Program-made: the position numbers and the translations under genes | Shown: in pieces, positions 39,332 through 47,626 of the stretch | How positions within the stretch are numbered: position 1 is the stretch's first letter | How the letters are laid out: each line of letters opens with the position of its first letter | Assembly: GCA_963833115.1 (NCBI GenBank) | Contig: CAWHWS010000002.1 | Location: 124,001 to 188,000 of the forward strand | Length of the DNA stretch: 64,000 nucleotides | Reading direction: 5' to 3' | Origin: Hasllibacter sp963833115 | GTDB lineage: Bacteria > Pseudomonadota > Alphaproteobacteria > Rhodobacterales > Rhodobacteraceae | Notes under the pieces: generated by a model | Database searches by the model: none | Seen by the model: the letters and a program-made list of their open reading frames with translations, nothing else | Told to the model about the DNA's origin: nothing

Positions 39332-40924
39332 ATGCCCCCCAAGGTTCTCGTATCCGACAAGCTCTCGGAGACCGCCGTCCAGATCTTCCGCGACCGCGGG
39401 ATCGACGTCGATTTCGAGCCCACCCTCGGCAAGGACAAGGACGCGCTGCTCGCGCGCATCGCCGACTACGACGGCCTCGCCATCCGCTCCGCCACCAAGG
39501 CGACGGAGAAACTCCTCAACGCCGCCAGCCGGTTGAAGGTCATCGGCCGGGCCGGCATCGGGGTCGACAACGTCGACCTCGCCGCCGCCTCAAAGCGCGG
39601 CGTGATCGTCATGAACACCCCCTTCGGCAACTCGATCACCACCGCCGAGCACGCCATCGCCATGATGTTCGCCGTCGCCCGCCAGATCCCCGAGGCGAAC
39701 GCCTCCACCCACTTGGGAAAATGGGAGAAATCCCGCTTCATGGGCGTCGAGCTCACGGGCAAGACCCTCGGCGTCATCGGCGCCGGCAACATCGGCGGCA
39801 TCGTCTGCCAGAAGGCCGTGGGCCTCGGCATGAAGGTCATCGCCTACGATCCCTTCCTCTCCGAGGAGCGCGCCGGCGATTTACGGATTCGTAAGGTCGA
39901 GCTGGCAGAACTCCTCTCCAAGGCGGACGTCGTCACCCTCCACGTCCCGCTCACGGACAAGACGCGGAACATCCTCTCCTCGGACGCCATCGCGCGGATG
40001 AAGCCCGGCGTGCGCATCGTGAACTGCGCCCGCGGCGGCCTGGTGGACGAGGAGGCGCTCGCCGCCGCCCTCACCGAGGGCCGCGTCGCCGGCGCCGCCT
40101 TCGACGTCTTCGCCGAGGAGCCGGCCACGGCCTCCCCGCTCTTCGGGCTGCCGAACGTCGTCGTCACGCCCCACCTGGGCGCCGCCACCACCGAGGCGCA
40201 GGAGAACGTCGCCCTCCAGGTCGCCGAGCAGATGTCGGATTACCTGCTCACCGGCGCCGTGACCAACGCGCTCAACATGCCGTCCGTCACCGCCGAGGAG
40301 GCCGCCGTGATGGGCCCCTGGCTGAAGCTCACGCAGAATCTCGGCGCCTTCATCGGCCAGATGACCGACGAGCCCATCCTCGCCGTCAACGTCCTCTACG
40401 ACGGCGAGGTCGCGGGCATGAACACCGCCGCCCTCAACGCCGCCGCCATCGCGGGCATGATGCGCGCCTCCTCGCCGGAGGTGAACATGGTCTCCGCCCC
40501 CGTCATGGCGCGCGAGCGGGGCATCGACGTCTCCACCACCACCCAGGAGCAGACCGGCGTGTTCGAGGCCTACGTCAAGCTCACCGTGAAGACCGAGGCC
40601 CGCGAGCGCTCGGTCGCCGGCACCGTCTTCTCGGACGGCAAGCCGCGCTTCATCCAGATCAAGGGCATCAACATCGACGCCGAGATCGGCGAGCACATGC
40701 TCTACACCACCAACCGCGACGAGGCCGGCGTGATCGGCCGCCTCGGCAACACCATGGGGGAGAACGGCGTCAACATCGCCAACTTCACCCTGGGGCGGAA
40801 CGCCCGCGGCGGCGACGCGATCGCCCTCCTCTACGTGGACGACCCCGTCGCCCCCGAGGTGGTCGAGAACCTGTCCCGGACCGGCATGTTCGGCTCCGTC
40901 CGCGCCCTGCGCTTCGATCCGTGA
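39332..40924 (+). CDS. serA: D-3-phosphoglycerate dehydrogenase SerA
   Basis: This 530-aa enzyme oxidises 3-phosphoglycerate to 3-phosphohydroxypyruvate with NAD+, the committed step of serine synthesis. It is the long (type I) form: substrate and nucleotide domains (GRAGIGVDNVD, GVIGAGNIGG, NCARGGLVDEEAL, catalytic TPHLGAATTEAQ), then an intervening ASB-like domain (about 320-450) and a C-terminal ACT domain (about 455-530, MLYTTNRDEAGVIGRLG). The ACT domain is the likely serine-feedback site. The ribosome-binding site is weak (AGAAAG). It lies in the same direction as serC. Confidence 0.96.
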   Translation: MPPKVLVSDKLSETAVQIFRDRGIDVDFEPTLGKDKDALLARIADYDGLAIRSATKATEKLLNAASRLKVIGRAGIGVDNVDLAAASKRGVIVMNTPFGNSITTAEHAIAMMFAVARQIPEANASTHLGKWEKSRFMGVELTGKTLGVIGAGNIGGIVCQKAVGLGMKVIAYDPFLSEERAGDLRIRKVELAELLSKADVVTLHVPLTDKTRNILSSDAIARMKPGVRIVNCARGGLVDEEALAAALTEGRVAGAAFDVFAEEPATASPLFGLPNVVVTPHLGAATTEAQENVALQVAEQMSDYLLTGAVTNALNMPSVTAEEAAVMGPWLKLTQNLGAFIGQMTDEPILAVNVLYDGEVAGMNTAALNAAAIAGMMRASSPEVNMVSAPVMARERGIDVSTTTQEQTGVFEAYVKLTVKTEARERSVAGTVFSDGKPRFIQIKGINIDAEIGEHMLYTTNRDEAGVIGRLGNTMGENGVNIANFTLGRNARGGDAIALLYVDDPVAPEVVENLSRTGMFGSVRALRFDP

Positions 40925-40934
40925 GCGCGGGCGC

Positions 40935-41867
40935 ATGACCCGCCCGGCGGCGGACCTGCTCGCCGCCGGCGCCGCCGCCCTGGACGCTCTGGGCGGCGGT
41001 CCCTGGCGGCTCGCGACCCTGCGCCACGGGGCGCCGCGGCGGCCCCACGCCCGCCTGACCGCGCGCGCCACGGGCCCCGGCGGGCGCACCGCCATCGTCA
41101 AGGTCCATGCCGACCCGGCCCGCGCCGCCGGCGAGGCCGAGGCCCTCGCCTCGCTCGCGGCGCACGGCGTGCGCATCGCGCCGCTCCTGCATCACGATGC
41201 CGCCGCTGGCGCGCTGGTCCTGCCCGATCTCGGCGACCGCGCCCTGACGGGCGGGCTGGACGACGCCCCCGCGCGCGCCGCCGCGCTCGGGGCGGCGGGC
41301 GACTGGCTCGCCGCGCATCTTCGCGTCCTGCGAGGCGGCTCCCGACCCTGGACGCCCGTCCGGGACGCCCGGCGCCTGCGCTCCGTCCTCGCCGCCGCCC
41401 CGGCGGAGGTGCGCGAGGCCGCCGCCCCCCTCGCGGAGACGCTCCCGGCCTGGGCCGACGCGATCGCGGGCACCGCCCCGCCCTGCGTCCCGCTCCACGG
41501 CGACCTGAAGCCGGACAACCTGATCTGCGCGTCGGACGGCCTCGTCGCCATCGACCCGATCGGCGGCGCGCGGGGGCTCCCGGAGGAGGACGCGGTCGCC
41601 CTCCTGCGCGGCGCCTCGCTCGTCGCGGCCCGCGCCCGGCGCGCGGGGCGCGCCTGGCCCGAGGGCCCGTCCGCGCTGCGCCGCGCGCTGGTCGGCCCGG
41701 CGCTGGCGGCGGGTCTCGTCCGGCCCGCGCGCCTGGCCTACGTCTCGCGGACGCTCGCGCTCTACGCCTGGGTCAAGAGGTCCGGCTCCGGCCGTGACGA
41801 CTGGCAGCTCCGCTGGATGCGCCGCCGCTGCGCCGCCCTCTTCGCCGCGCCGGAGGGCCGGTGGTGA
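40935..41867 (+). CDS. Aminoglycoside/choline-kinase-like phosphotransferase
   Basis: This 310-aa protein has the APH-type kinase C-lobe: the catalytic loop HGDLKPDNLI with the Brenner-type Asp and Asn, and AIDPIGG for the second metal-binding Asp. The N-lobe lysine is probably in TAIVKVHAD. The family phosphorylates small molecules such as choline, homoserine, fructosamine or aminoglycosides. No neighbouring resistance or membrane lipid gene points to a substrate. It lies 10 nt after serA and overlaps the following phosphatase by 4 nt (GTGA), so it may be co-transcribed with serA. Confidence 0.85.
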   Translation: MTRPAADLLAAGAAALDALGGGPWRLATLRHGAPRRPHARLTARATGPGGRTAIVKVHADPARAAGEAEALASLAAHGVRIAPLLHHDAAAGALVLPDLGDRALTGGLDDAPARAAALGAAGDWLAAHLRVLRGGSRPWTPVRDARRLRSVLAAAPAEVREAAAPLAETLPAWADAIAGTAPPCVPLHGDLKPDNLICASDGLVAIDPIGGARGLPEEDAVALLRGASLVAARARRAGRAWPEGPSALRRALVGPALAAGLVRPARLAYVSRTLALYAWVKRSGSGRDDWQLRWMRRRCAALFAAPEGRW

Positions 41868-42637
41868 CCGGCCCCGTCTACGCCATCGGCGACGTCCACG
41901 GACGGCTCGCCCTTTTGCGCGGCGCGCTGGCCCTGATCGAAGCCGATGGCGGCCCGGACGCGCCCGTGGTCCTGGTCGGCGACCTCGTCGACCGGGGCCC
42001 CGACTCCCGCGGCGTGATCGAGCACCTGATGGCCGGCCAGGCCGCCGGGCGCCCGTGGACGGTGCTCAAGGGCAATCACGACCGCATGTTCCAGTGGTTC
42101 CTCGGCCCCGAGCCGAGGGACGACCCCCGCCTCTTTCCGCCGCTCGACTGGCTCCACCCCCGCCTGGGCGGGCGCGCCACGCTCGCCTCCTACGGGGTCT
42201 CCGCCCATGGCTGGCGCGGGCGTCGCGCGATCCACGCCGACGCGCGGGCGGCCGTGCCGCGGGCCCATCTCGACTGGCTCGCCGCCCTGCCCCTGACCCA
42301 TGAGCGCGACGTCGGCGACGCGCCGCATCTCTTCGTCCACGCCGGCCTGCGCCCCGGCGTGCCCCTGCCCGAGCAGGCCGAGGAGGACCTCCTGTGGATC
42401 CGCGCCGAATGGGAGGCGGAGGCCGGCCCCCTGCCCTGGCGCGTGGTCCACGGGCACACCTCCCTGCGCGAGGCGACCGACCTCGGCCACCGACTGAACC
42501 TCGACAGCGGGGCCGGCCATGGCGGCCCCCTCACGGCCGCGCGGATCGAGGCGCGCGCCGCCTTCGTCCTCGGCCCGGACGGGGCGTCCCCCATGCGCGT
42601 CGCCGGGCCCGAGGGCCCGGTGCCCTTCGCCCATTGA
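41864..42637 (+). CDS. Serine/threonine-phosphatase-like metallophosphoesterase
   Basis: This 257-aa calcineurin-type enzyme has all five metal-binding motifs: AIGDVHGR, VGDLVDRGPDS, LKGNHD, VHAG and VVHGHT. The pattern GDxHGRxxLL plus GDxVDRGPDS is that of bacterial PrpA/Ap4A-hydrolase-like or lambda-type protein phosphatases. GTG 41864 overlaps the kinase stop; GTG 41861 is equally possible, with GGAGGG just upstream. Kinase-like and phosphatase genes in one coupled pair may act on related phosphoesters, but no common substrate is known. Confidence 0.88.
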   Translation: MTGPVYAIGDVHGRLALLRGALALIEADGGPDAPVVLVGDLVDRGPDSRGVIEHLMAGQAAGRPWTVLKGNHDRMFQWFLGPEPRDDPRLFPPLDWLHPRLGGRATLASYGVSAHGWRGRRAIHADARAAVPRAHLDWLAALPLTHERDVGDAPHLFVHAGLRPGVPLPEQAEEDLLWIRAEWEAEAGPLPWRVVHGHTSLREATDLGHRLNLDSGAGHGGPLTAARIEARAAFVLGPDGASPMRVAGPEGPVPFAH

Positions 42638-42642
42638 TGCGG

Positions 42643-42667
42643 GGAACGCCGCGCGCGCCGGCGCGTT
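42643..42667 (+). promoter_or_regulatory. EcfG-type promoter consensus in front of creA
   Basis: GGAAC at 42643-42647, a 16-nt spacer, then CGTT at 42664-42667, the exact EcfG (general stress sigma) consensus. Transcription would start near 42674, only about 2 nt before the creA ATG, so the mRNA would be almost leaderless. It begins 5 nt after the stop of the phosphatase gene. Chance occurrence is possible (of the order of one such match per 64 kb). Confidence 0.45.
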
Positions 42668-42675
42668 TCGGTCGC

Positions 42676-43164
42676 ATGTGCATCCTGACCCCCCTCCGCC
42701 GGCGCGCCGCCCGCGCGCTCCTCGCCGGGGCCGCCATCGCGGCCATGACCGGACCCGTCGCCGCCGAGAAGGTCGGAGAGGTCGGCGTGGACTGGATCGG
42801 CAACGACATCGTGATCGAGGCGATCACCGACCCCGAGGTCGCCGGGATCACCTGCCACCTGGCTTATTTCGAACGCGGCCTCCTGGACCGCCTGAGCCAG
42901 GGGAACTGGTTCGAAGACCCGTCCAACGCCTCGATCGCCTGCCGCCAGACCGGCCCGATCGAGATCGGCGACATCGACACCTCCGAGGACGGCGAGGACG
43001 TCTTCCGCGAGGGCCAGTCGATCCTGCTCAAGTCGATCCGCGTCAAGCGCATCTACGACGAGGAGAACCGCACCCTGATCTACCTCGCCCACGCGCGCGA
43101 GCTGGCCGAGGGCAGCGCCAAGATGTCGATCTCGACCGTCCCCCTGTTCCAGGCCGGAAGCTGA
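42676..43164 (+). CDS. creA: CreA family protein
   Basis: This 162-aa exported protein has a signal peptide (RRRAARALLAGAAIAAMTGPVAA). The mature part follows CreA: EKVGEVGVDWIGNDIVIEA, VAGITCHLAYFERGL, SIACRQTGPI, and FREGQSILLKSIRVKRIYD, with two Cys likely forming a disulfide. The function of CreA is unknown. ATG 42637 (TGATG overlap with the previous stop) would add 13 residues; I prefer 42676. A consensus EcfG promoter ends 8 nt upstream of 42676. Repeat R1 copy 2 begins 10 nt after the stop. Confidence 0.88.
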   Translation: MCILTPLRRRAARALLAGAAIAAMTGPVAAEKVGEVGVDWIGNDIVIEAITDPEVAGITCHLAYFERGLLDRLSQGNWFEDPSNASIACRQTGPIEIGDIDTSEDGEDVFREGQSILLKSIRVKRIYDEENRTLIYLAHARELAEGSAKMSISTVPLFQAGS

Positions 43165-43174
43165 CCGCGATCCC

Positions 43175-43267
43175 CTCATCTTGACGGAAATATCCCGGAG
43201 AGCGCGAGAGGCGGCGCCTCTCGCAGGGCCGGGCGAGGGGGGCGTCAGCCCTCCGAGCCCGGCCCTT
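43175..43267 (+). repeat. 93-bp structured intergenic repeat R1, copy 2
   Basis: Same length and order as 19205-19297, differing at about ten positions. In the first hairpin the arms are GCGAGAGGC/GCCTCTCGC here but GCGAGGGGC/GCCCCTCGC in copy 1, so a G-C pair has become A-T with both sides changed. The second hairpin keeps outer arms GGGCCGGGC/GCCCGGCCC. The element runs into the last codons of mscS, so the C-terminal GPGSEG of MscS is encoded by the repeat. Confidence 0.78.
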
Positions 43268-44135
43268 CCCCCTCCCCGCCGCGCGACAGCGCGAGCGGCT
43301 CCTTGAACGTCAGCGTCCTGTAGGGGAACGGGATCTCGATCCCCGCCTCGTCCAGCGCCCGCTTGACAGCGGCCACGACCTGGTCCCGGCTCGCCCGGAT
43401 GTCGATCGGCAGCGATCCGGTCCACCACGCCACCTCGAAGTCGATAGAGCTCGAGTTGAACTCGCGGGCGAAGACCTGGACGTCGTGGACGTCGTCGCGC
43501 ACCGAATTGACCGCCACCACCGCGTCGTGGATGACCGTCCGGCTGGCGTCCACGTCCTCGCCATACGCCACGCCCACGATGATCGACGTCCGGCGCAGGT
43601 CCTTGTCCGTGCGCACGATGACCGGGTTCTGGAACAGGGTGTGGTTGGGCACCACGACGAGCTGCCCGTCGGTCTGCCGGATGCGGCTGTCGCGGATGGT
43701 GATCTGCTCGATCTTGCCGTCGATCCCGTCCACCTCGACGAAATCGCCGATGCGGAACGGCTCGCGGAACAGGATCAGGATGCCGGCGAGGAAGTTCTCG
43801 AACGTGTCCTTGAACGCGAACCCGATCGCGACCGAGCCCAGGCCCAGCGTCGCCAGCGCGCTGCCCGGCGTGATCGAGGGGAACACGACCGTCATCGCGA
43901 TCAGCCCGCCCAGGAGGTAGAGCCCGACCGAGGCCAGGAGCTGGAGCACCTCCACGAGGTTGGGCCGCATCCGCCGCGCCAGCCGCGCCAACCCGAGCCG
44001 CACCAGCCGCACCAGCATCCAGGTGACGAGCAGGATCCCGAGCGCCACGCCGACCCGCGGCGCCGCCTCCACCGCCGCCGCGCCCCAGCCGCGGAGCTGC
44101 TCGCCCAGCGTCGCCGCGATCTCCTCCTCGTCCAT
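43245..44135 (-). CDS. Small-conductance mechanosensitive channel (MscS family)
   Basis: This 296-aa inner-membrane channel releases osmolytes on hypo-osmotic shock. Three helices lie at about 25-48, 65-88 and 92-115; the pore-lining TM3 is the Gly/Ala-rich ALATLGLGSVAIGFAFKDTFENFLAG. The beta domain follows (PFRIGDFVEVDG, GKIEQITIRDSRIRQTDGQLVVVPN), then the C-terminal alpha/beta domain. Normal MscS length (about 286 aa in E. coli). The last residues are encoded by repeat R1. The neighbouring trehalose synthesis genes fit an osmotic theme. Divergent from the FNT channel gene. Confidence 0.93.
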   Translation of the reverse strand: MDEEEIAATLGEQLRGWGAAAVEAAPRVGVALGILLVTWMLVRLVRLGLARLARRMRPNLVEVLQLLASVGLYLLGGLIAMTVVFPSITPGSALATLGLGSVAIGFAFKDTFENFLAGILILFREPFRIGDFVEVDGIDGKIEQITIRDSRIRQTDGQLVVVPNHTLFQNPVIVRTDKDLRRTSIIVGVAYGEDVDASRTVIHDAVVAVNSVRDDVHDVQVFAREFNSSSIDFEVAWWTGSLPIDIRASRDQVVAAVKRALDEAGIEIPFPYRTLTFKEPLALSRGGEGEGPGSEG

Positions 44136-44262
44136 CGCCGGCTCCCCGTCTCCCGCCCCGCCGCCCTAAGCCGCCCGCCCGCCCGATGGAACCCGGAGCC
44201 GGCGGGCCGGCGTTGTAAGAGACGGGAGACGCGCAGTCCCGGCCCACCGGAGGACCGCCGCG

Positions 44263-45252
44263 ATGACCAAGGACGACGCCAGCCCCGAGCCGGCCGCGCA
44301 AGACAACGCCGAGGAGGAGGTCTCCGCCATCCACGAGGAGGCCGACGAGCAGGCCGTCGAGGAGGCGACCGGCCTCACCAGCCGCCTCATCTACGAGGTC
44401 ATCCGCCGCAACGGCGAGGAGGAGCTCGCCCGCCCCGCCCGCAGCCTCGCCTGGGCGGGCATGGCCGCGGGGTTCATGATCTCGTTCTCCGTGCTCGGGG
44501 AGGCGATCTTCCGCACCTACCTGCCGGACGCGCCCTGGCGCCACCTGGTGGAGAACGTGGGCTATTCCCTGGGGTTCATGCTCGTCATCCTCGGCCGGAT
44601 GCAGCTCTTCACGGAGAACACGATCACCACGACCCTGCCGCTGATGGTCAAGCCCTGCCGCACCTACGCGGTCGGCGTCTCGAAGCTCTGGGCGATGGTC
44701 CTCGTGGCCAACGTGATCGGCGCGTTCGGCGCCGCCGCGCTGTGGGTCTGGACGCCGGCCCTGCCGCCCGAGTTCCACCCGGCCATCATGGAGCTGTCGC
44801 GCCACGCCACGCACATGGACCCGGCGACGAGCTTCTTCCGCGCGATCCCGGCGGGCATCCTGGTGGCGGCGCTGGTGTGGATGCTCCCCTCGGCGGGGAG
44901 CTCGGCGTTCCTCATCATCCTGACGTTCACCTGGCTGATCGCGGCGGGCGACTTCACCCACATCGTCGCCGGCTCCGTCGAGATGGCCTATCTCGCCCTC
45001 CAGGCGCAGATCGCCCCGGGCCAGGCGGTGTTCGGCTTCTTCCTGCCGGTCCTGGCGGGCAACGTGATCGGCGGCACCGCGATCTTCAGCCTGATGGCCT
45101 GGGGCCAGGTCAAGGACGAGATGCGCGCCACCCGCGGCGGCGGCGCCCCCGTTCCGGTCCGCGCCTGGACGCCGGGGCCCCCGGGCGGCTGGGGCGGGGT
45201 GCCGGGAACCCGCAGGCGCGGGGTGGACCCGCTGCGCCTGCCGGGCGAATGA
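44263..45252 (+). CDS. Formate/nitrite transporter (FNT) family channel, YfdC-like
   Basis: This 329-aa protein has an acidic N-terminal tail (about 65 residues), then six helices of the FNT fold: AGMAAGFMISFSVLG, SLGFMLVILGRMQLFTENT, LWAMVLVANVIGAFG, and LPVLAGNVIGGTAIFSLMAWGQV. The conserved FTENT segment marks the YfdC branch rather than FocA/NirC, so formate or nitrite as substrate is not certain. After about residue 285 comes a Pro/Gly/Arg-rich tail absent from typical members. GGAGGA lies upstream of the ATG. A GGAAC-N18-CGTT sequence at 44188-44214 resembles an EcfG promoter but is 1-2 nt too long. Confidence 0.87.
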   Translation: MTKDDASPEPAAQDNAEEEVSAIHEEADEQAVEEATGLTSRLIYEVIRRNGEEELARPARSLAWAGMAAGFMISFSVLGEAIFRTYLPDAPWRHLVENVGYSLGFMLVILGRMQLFTENTITTTLPLMVKPCRTYAVGVSKLWAMVLVANVIGAFGAAALWVWTPALPPEFHPAIMELSRHATHMDPATSFFRAIPAGILVAALVWMLPSAGSSAFLIILTFTWLIAAGDFTHIVAGSVEMAYLALQAQIAPGQAVFGFFLPVLAGNVIGGTAIFSLMAWGQVKDEMRATRGGGAPVPVRAWTPGPPGGWGGVPGTRRRGVDPLRLPGE

Positions 45253-45325
45253 TGGGGGGACGCCGCGAAGAGGGCGGGCCGCCACGGCCGGGTCGGAGCG
45301 CGCGCGAGCGCCGGGAGGAGATCGC

Positions 45326-46162
45326 ATGTTCTACCAGATGATCGGGTTCATGAACGAGGGCGGCGAACCGGCGCAGGATTGCCTTCCGCCCCTCGATCCG
45401 GCCGCGGCCGCCTACTATCTCGACTTCGACGGCGTGCTCGTCGACCTCGCGGAGACGCCGGACGCGATCCACGTCGCGCCGCACCTCGCGGACCTCCTGA
45501 ACGAGCTCTCGGCCGCGGCGGGCGGCGCCGTCGCCCTCGTGTCGGGCCGCGCCGTGCGCGACATCCGCCGCCACCTGCCCGGCTGGACCGGTATCGTCGT
45601 CGGCAGCCATGGCGGCGAGATCGACCGCGGCGACGGCCCCGAGGCCCTGATCGACGCCGACCCCGAGATCGTGGCCGCCATCACCCGCATGGTCGACGGG
45701 TTCGCCGCCTCCGATCCGGCCTACATCGCCGAGCCCAAGCCGACGGGCGTGGTCCTGCACTTCCGCCGCAAGCCCGAGTTGCGCTCCGCCGCCTGGCAGA
45801 TGCTCGAGCACACCCTGAGCCAGTTCGACGGCTTCCACATCCACCACTCGAAGATGGCCTTCGAGGTCCGCCCGGACGGGGTCGGCAAGGAGAACGCCGT
45901 CGCCGCCCTCTCGCGCGAGGCGCCGTTCGACGGGCGCACCCCGCTCTTCATCGGCGACGACGTGACCGACGAGCCCGCCATGGCCTGGGCCAACGCGAAT
46001 GGGGGCCATTCGGCCAAGGTCGGCGAGGGCACCTCCTGCGCCACCTGCCGCCTGCCGGACGTGGCCTCGGTGCACCTCGCGCTGGCGCGGCAGGCCGCCG
46101 GTCCCGGCGCGGCCCCGCGCGCGCCCTCCGGCGGAGCGGAGCCGGAGAGGGCCGGGAGCTAG
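45326..46162 (+). CDS. otsB: Trehalose-6-phosphate phosphatase
   Basis: This 278-aa HAD-family phosphatase removes the phosphate from trehalose-6-phosphate. Motif I is YYLDFDGVLVDLAETPDAI, motif II is ALVSGRAVRDI, then GSHGGEI, and motif IV is LFIGDDVTDEPAM. It is followed 4 nt later by otsA, so both enzymes for trehalose synthesis from UDP-glucose and glucose-6-phosphate are in one operon in the order otsB-otsA. A strong GGGAGGAG site precedes the ATG. Trehalose protects against osmotic and drying stress; no EcfG site is seen directly upstream. Confidence 0.94.
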   Translation: MFYQMIGFMNEGGEPAQDCLPPLDPAAAAYYLDFDGVLVDLAETPDAIHVAPHLADLLNELSAAAGGAVALVSGRAVRDIRRHLPGWTGIVVGSHGGEIDRGDGPEALIDADPEIVAAITRMVDGFAASDPAYIAEPKPTGVVLHFRRKPELRSAAWQMLEHTLSQFDGFHIHHSKMAFEVRPDGVGKENAVAALSREAPFDGRTPLFIGDDVTDEPAMAWANANGGHSAKVGEGTSCATCRLPDVASVHLALARQAAGPGAAPRAPSGGAEPERAGS

Positions 46163-46166
46163 GGGC

Positions 46167-47519
46167 GTGTCGCGCCTCGTCGTCGTCTCGAACCGGCTCC
46201 CGCTCGGCCCCAACCCGTCCGGCGGCCTCGTCGTCGCGCTGGAGGACGCGCTCGAAGGGGGCGGGCTCTGGATCGGCAATTCGGGCAAGACCCGCAGCCA
46301 TGCCGGCGACACGCTGACCTCCCATTCCGGGGCGCCGTTCGACCGGCTGTCCTACGACCTCTCGGCGCGCGAGCACCGCGAATACTATCTCGGCTTCTCG
46401 AACGCCGTGCTCTGGCCGCTGTGCCACGGCCGCGTCGACCTCATCGAGATGAAGACCGAGGACCTGCACACCTACCGCAACGTGAACCGCAAGGTCGCGC
46501 GCCTCGTCGCCGCCCAGCTGCGCGAGGGCGACCGCGTCTGGGTCCAGGACTACCACCACCTCCCCCTCGCCCACGAGCTGCGCAAGCTGGGGGTGACGAA
46601 CCCGATCGCCTTCTTCCTGCACATCCCCTTCCCCGGGCCGATGGCGTTCCAGGCCCTGCCCAACGGGGCCGAGATCGCGCGCTGGATCGCCGATTACGAC
46701 CTCTTCGGCCTGCAGGCGAAGCGCCACGTCGCCGCCTGCCTCCAGGCGCTGCGCACCGTGGAGGGGGCCGAGTTCCTGGGCGGCGGCCACGTCTCCCTCG
46801 GCGGAAAGAGGGTGGAGATCGCGAGCTTCCCCATCGGCATCGACGTGGACGACTTCGCCCAGATGGCCCTGGGCGCGGAGCCCCGTCCGGGCCGGCCCGA
46901 CACCATCATCGGCGTCGACCGGCTCGACTATTCCAAGGGCCTGCCGGAGCGGTTCCGCGCCTTCGAATCCCTGCTGACCCGCCGCCCGGACCTCCACGGC
47001 GAGGTCGAGCTCCTCCAGATCGCGCCCCCCACCCGCGGCGAGGTCCGCGCCTACCGCGAGATCCGCGAGGAGATCGAGGGCCTGACCGGCGCGATCAACG
47101 GCGCCCATGCCGACCTCGACTGGATCCCGATCCGCTACATTCACCGCGCGGTGCCGCGCGACCGGCTCGCGCGGCTTTTCCGGCGGGCGCGCATCGGCCT
47201 CGTCACCCCCCTGGCCGACGGGATGAACCTCGTGGCCAAGGAGTTCGTCGCCGCCCAGGACCCCGAGGATCCCGGCGTCCTGATCCTGTCGAAGTTCGCG
47301 GGCGCCGCCGAGCAGATGACCGAGGCCCTGATCGTGAACCCCCACGACACGGAGGAGATGGTTCACCATATCGTGACCGCCCGCTCCATGCCCCTGCGCG
47401 AGCGGCAGCGGCGGCAGGCGGCGCTCATGGCGTCGCTGCGCAAGAACGACGTGCACCATTGGCGGCGGTCGATCCTCGAGGCCCTGGACCGCATCTCCAA
47501 GGCGCGCCTGGCGGAGTGA
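46167..47519 (+). CDS. otsA: Trehalose-6-phosphate synthase
   Basis: This 450-aa GT20 glycosyltransferase transfers glucose from UDP-glucose to glucose-6-phosphate. Landmarks are VVVSNRLPL, VWVQDYHHLPLAHELRK, FFLHIPFPGP, GVDRLDYSKGLPER (sugar-phosphate and donor binding) and the late GMNLVAKEF. The start is GTG 46167-46169, 4 nt after the otsB stop, preceded by GGGAG. Length and motifs are complete. Confidence 0.95.
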   Translation: MSRLVVVSNRLPLGPNPSGGLVVALEDALEGGGLWIGNSGKTRSHAGDTLTSHSGAPFDRLSYDLSAREHREYYLGFSNAVLWPLCHGRVDLIEMKTEDLHTYRNVNRKVARLVAAQLREGDRVWVQDYHHLPLAHELRKLGVTNPIAFFLHIPFPGPMAFQALPNGAEIARWIADYDLFGLQAKRHVAACLQALRTVEGAEFLGGGHVSLGGKRVEIASFPIGIDVDDFAQMALGAEPRPGRPDTIIGVDRLDYSKGLPERFRAFESLLTRRPDLHGEVELLQIAPPTRGEVRAYREIREEIEGLTGAINGAHADLDWIPIRYIHRAVPRDRLARLFRRARIGLVTPLADGMNLVAKEFVAAQDPEDPGVLILSKFAGAAEQMTEALIVNPHDTEEMVHHIVTARSMPLRERQRRQAALMASLRKNDVHHWRRSILEALDRISKARLAE

Positions 47520-47626
47520 CGCGGCATCACGCGGCGTCCGTCCGCCGATCGCGGCTTCCATCTCCCCCGATCACGGGGCATCTACGGGCTCGGCGCCGGG
47601 TGGGCGCGCCGATTGCGGGGGTCCAC

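Noticed and set aside
44263..45252. Specific assignment as formate channel FocA or nitrite channel NirC
   Set aside because: The FTENT-type helix fits the YfdC branch, whose substrate is not known.
42190..45327. A 1045-codon minus-strand open frame
   Set aside because: It spans several well-supported genes on both strands (phosphatase, creA, mscS, FNT) and has no coherent protein features.
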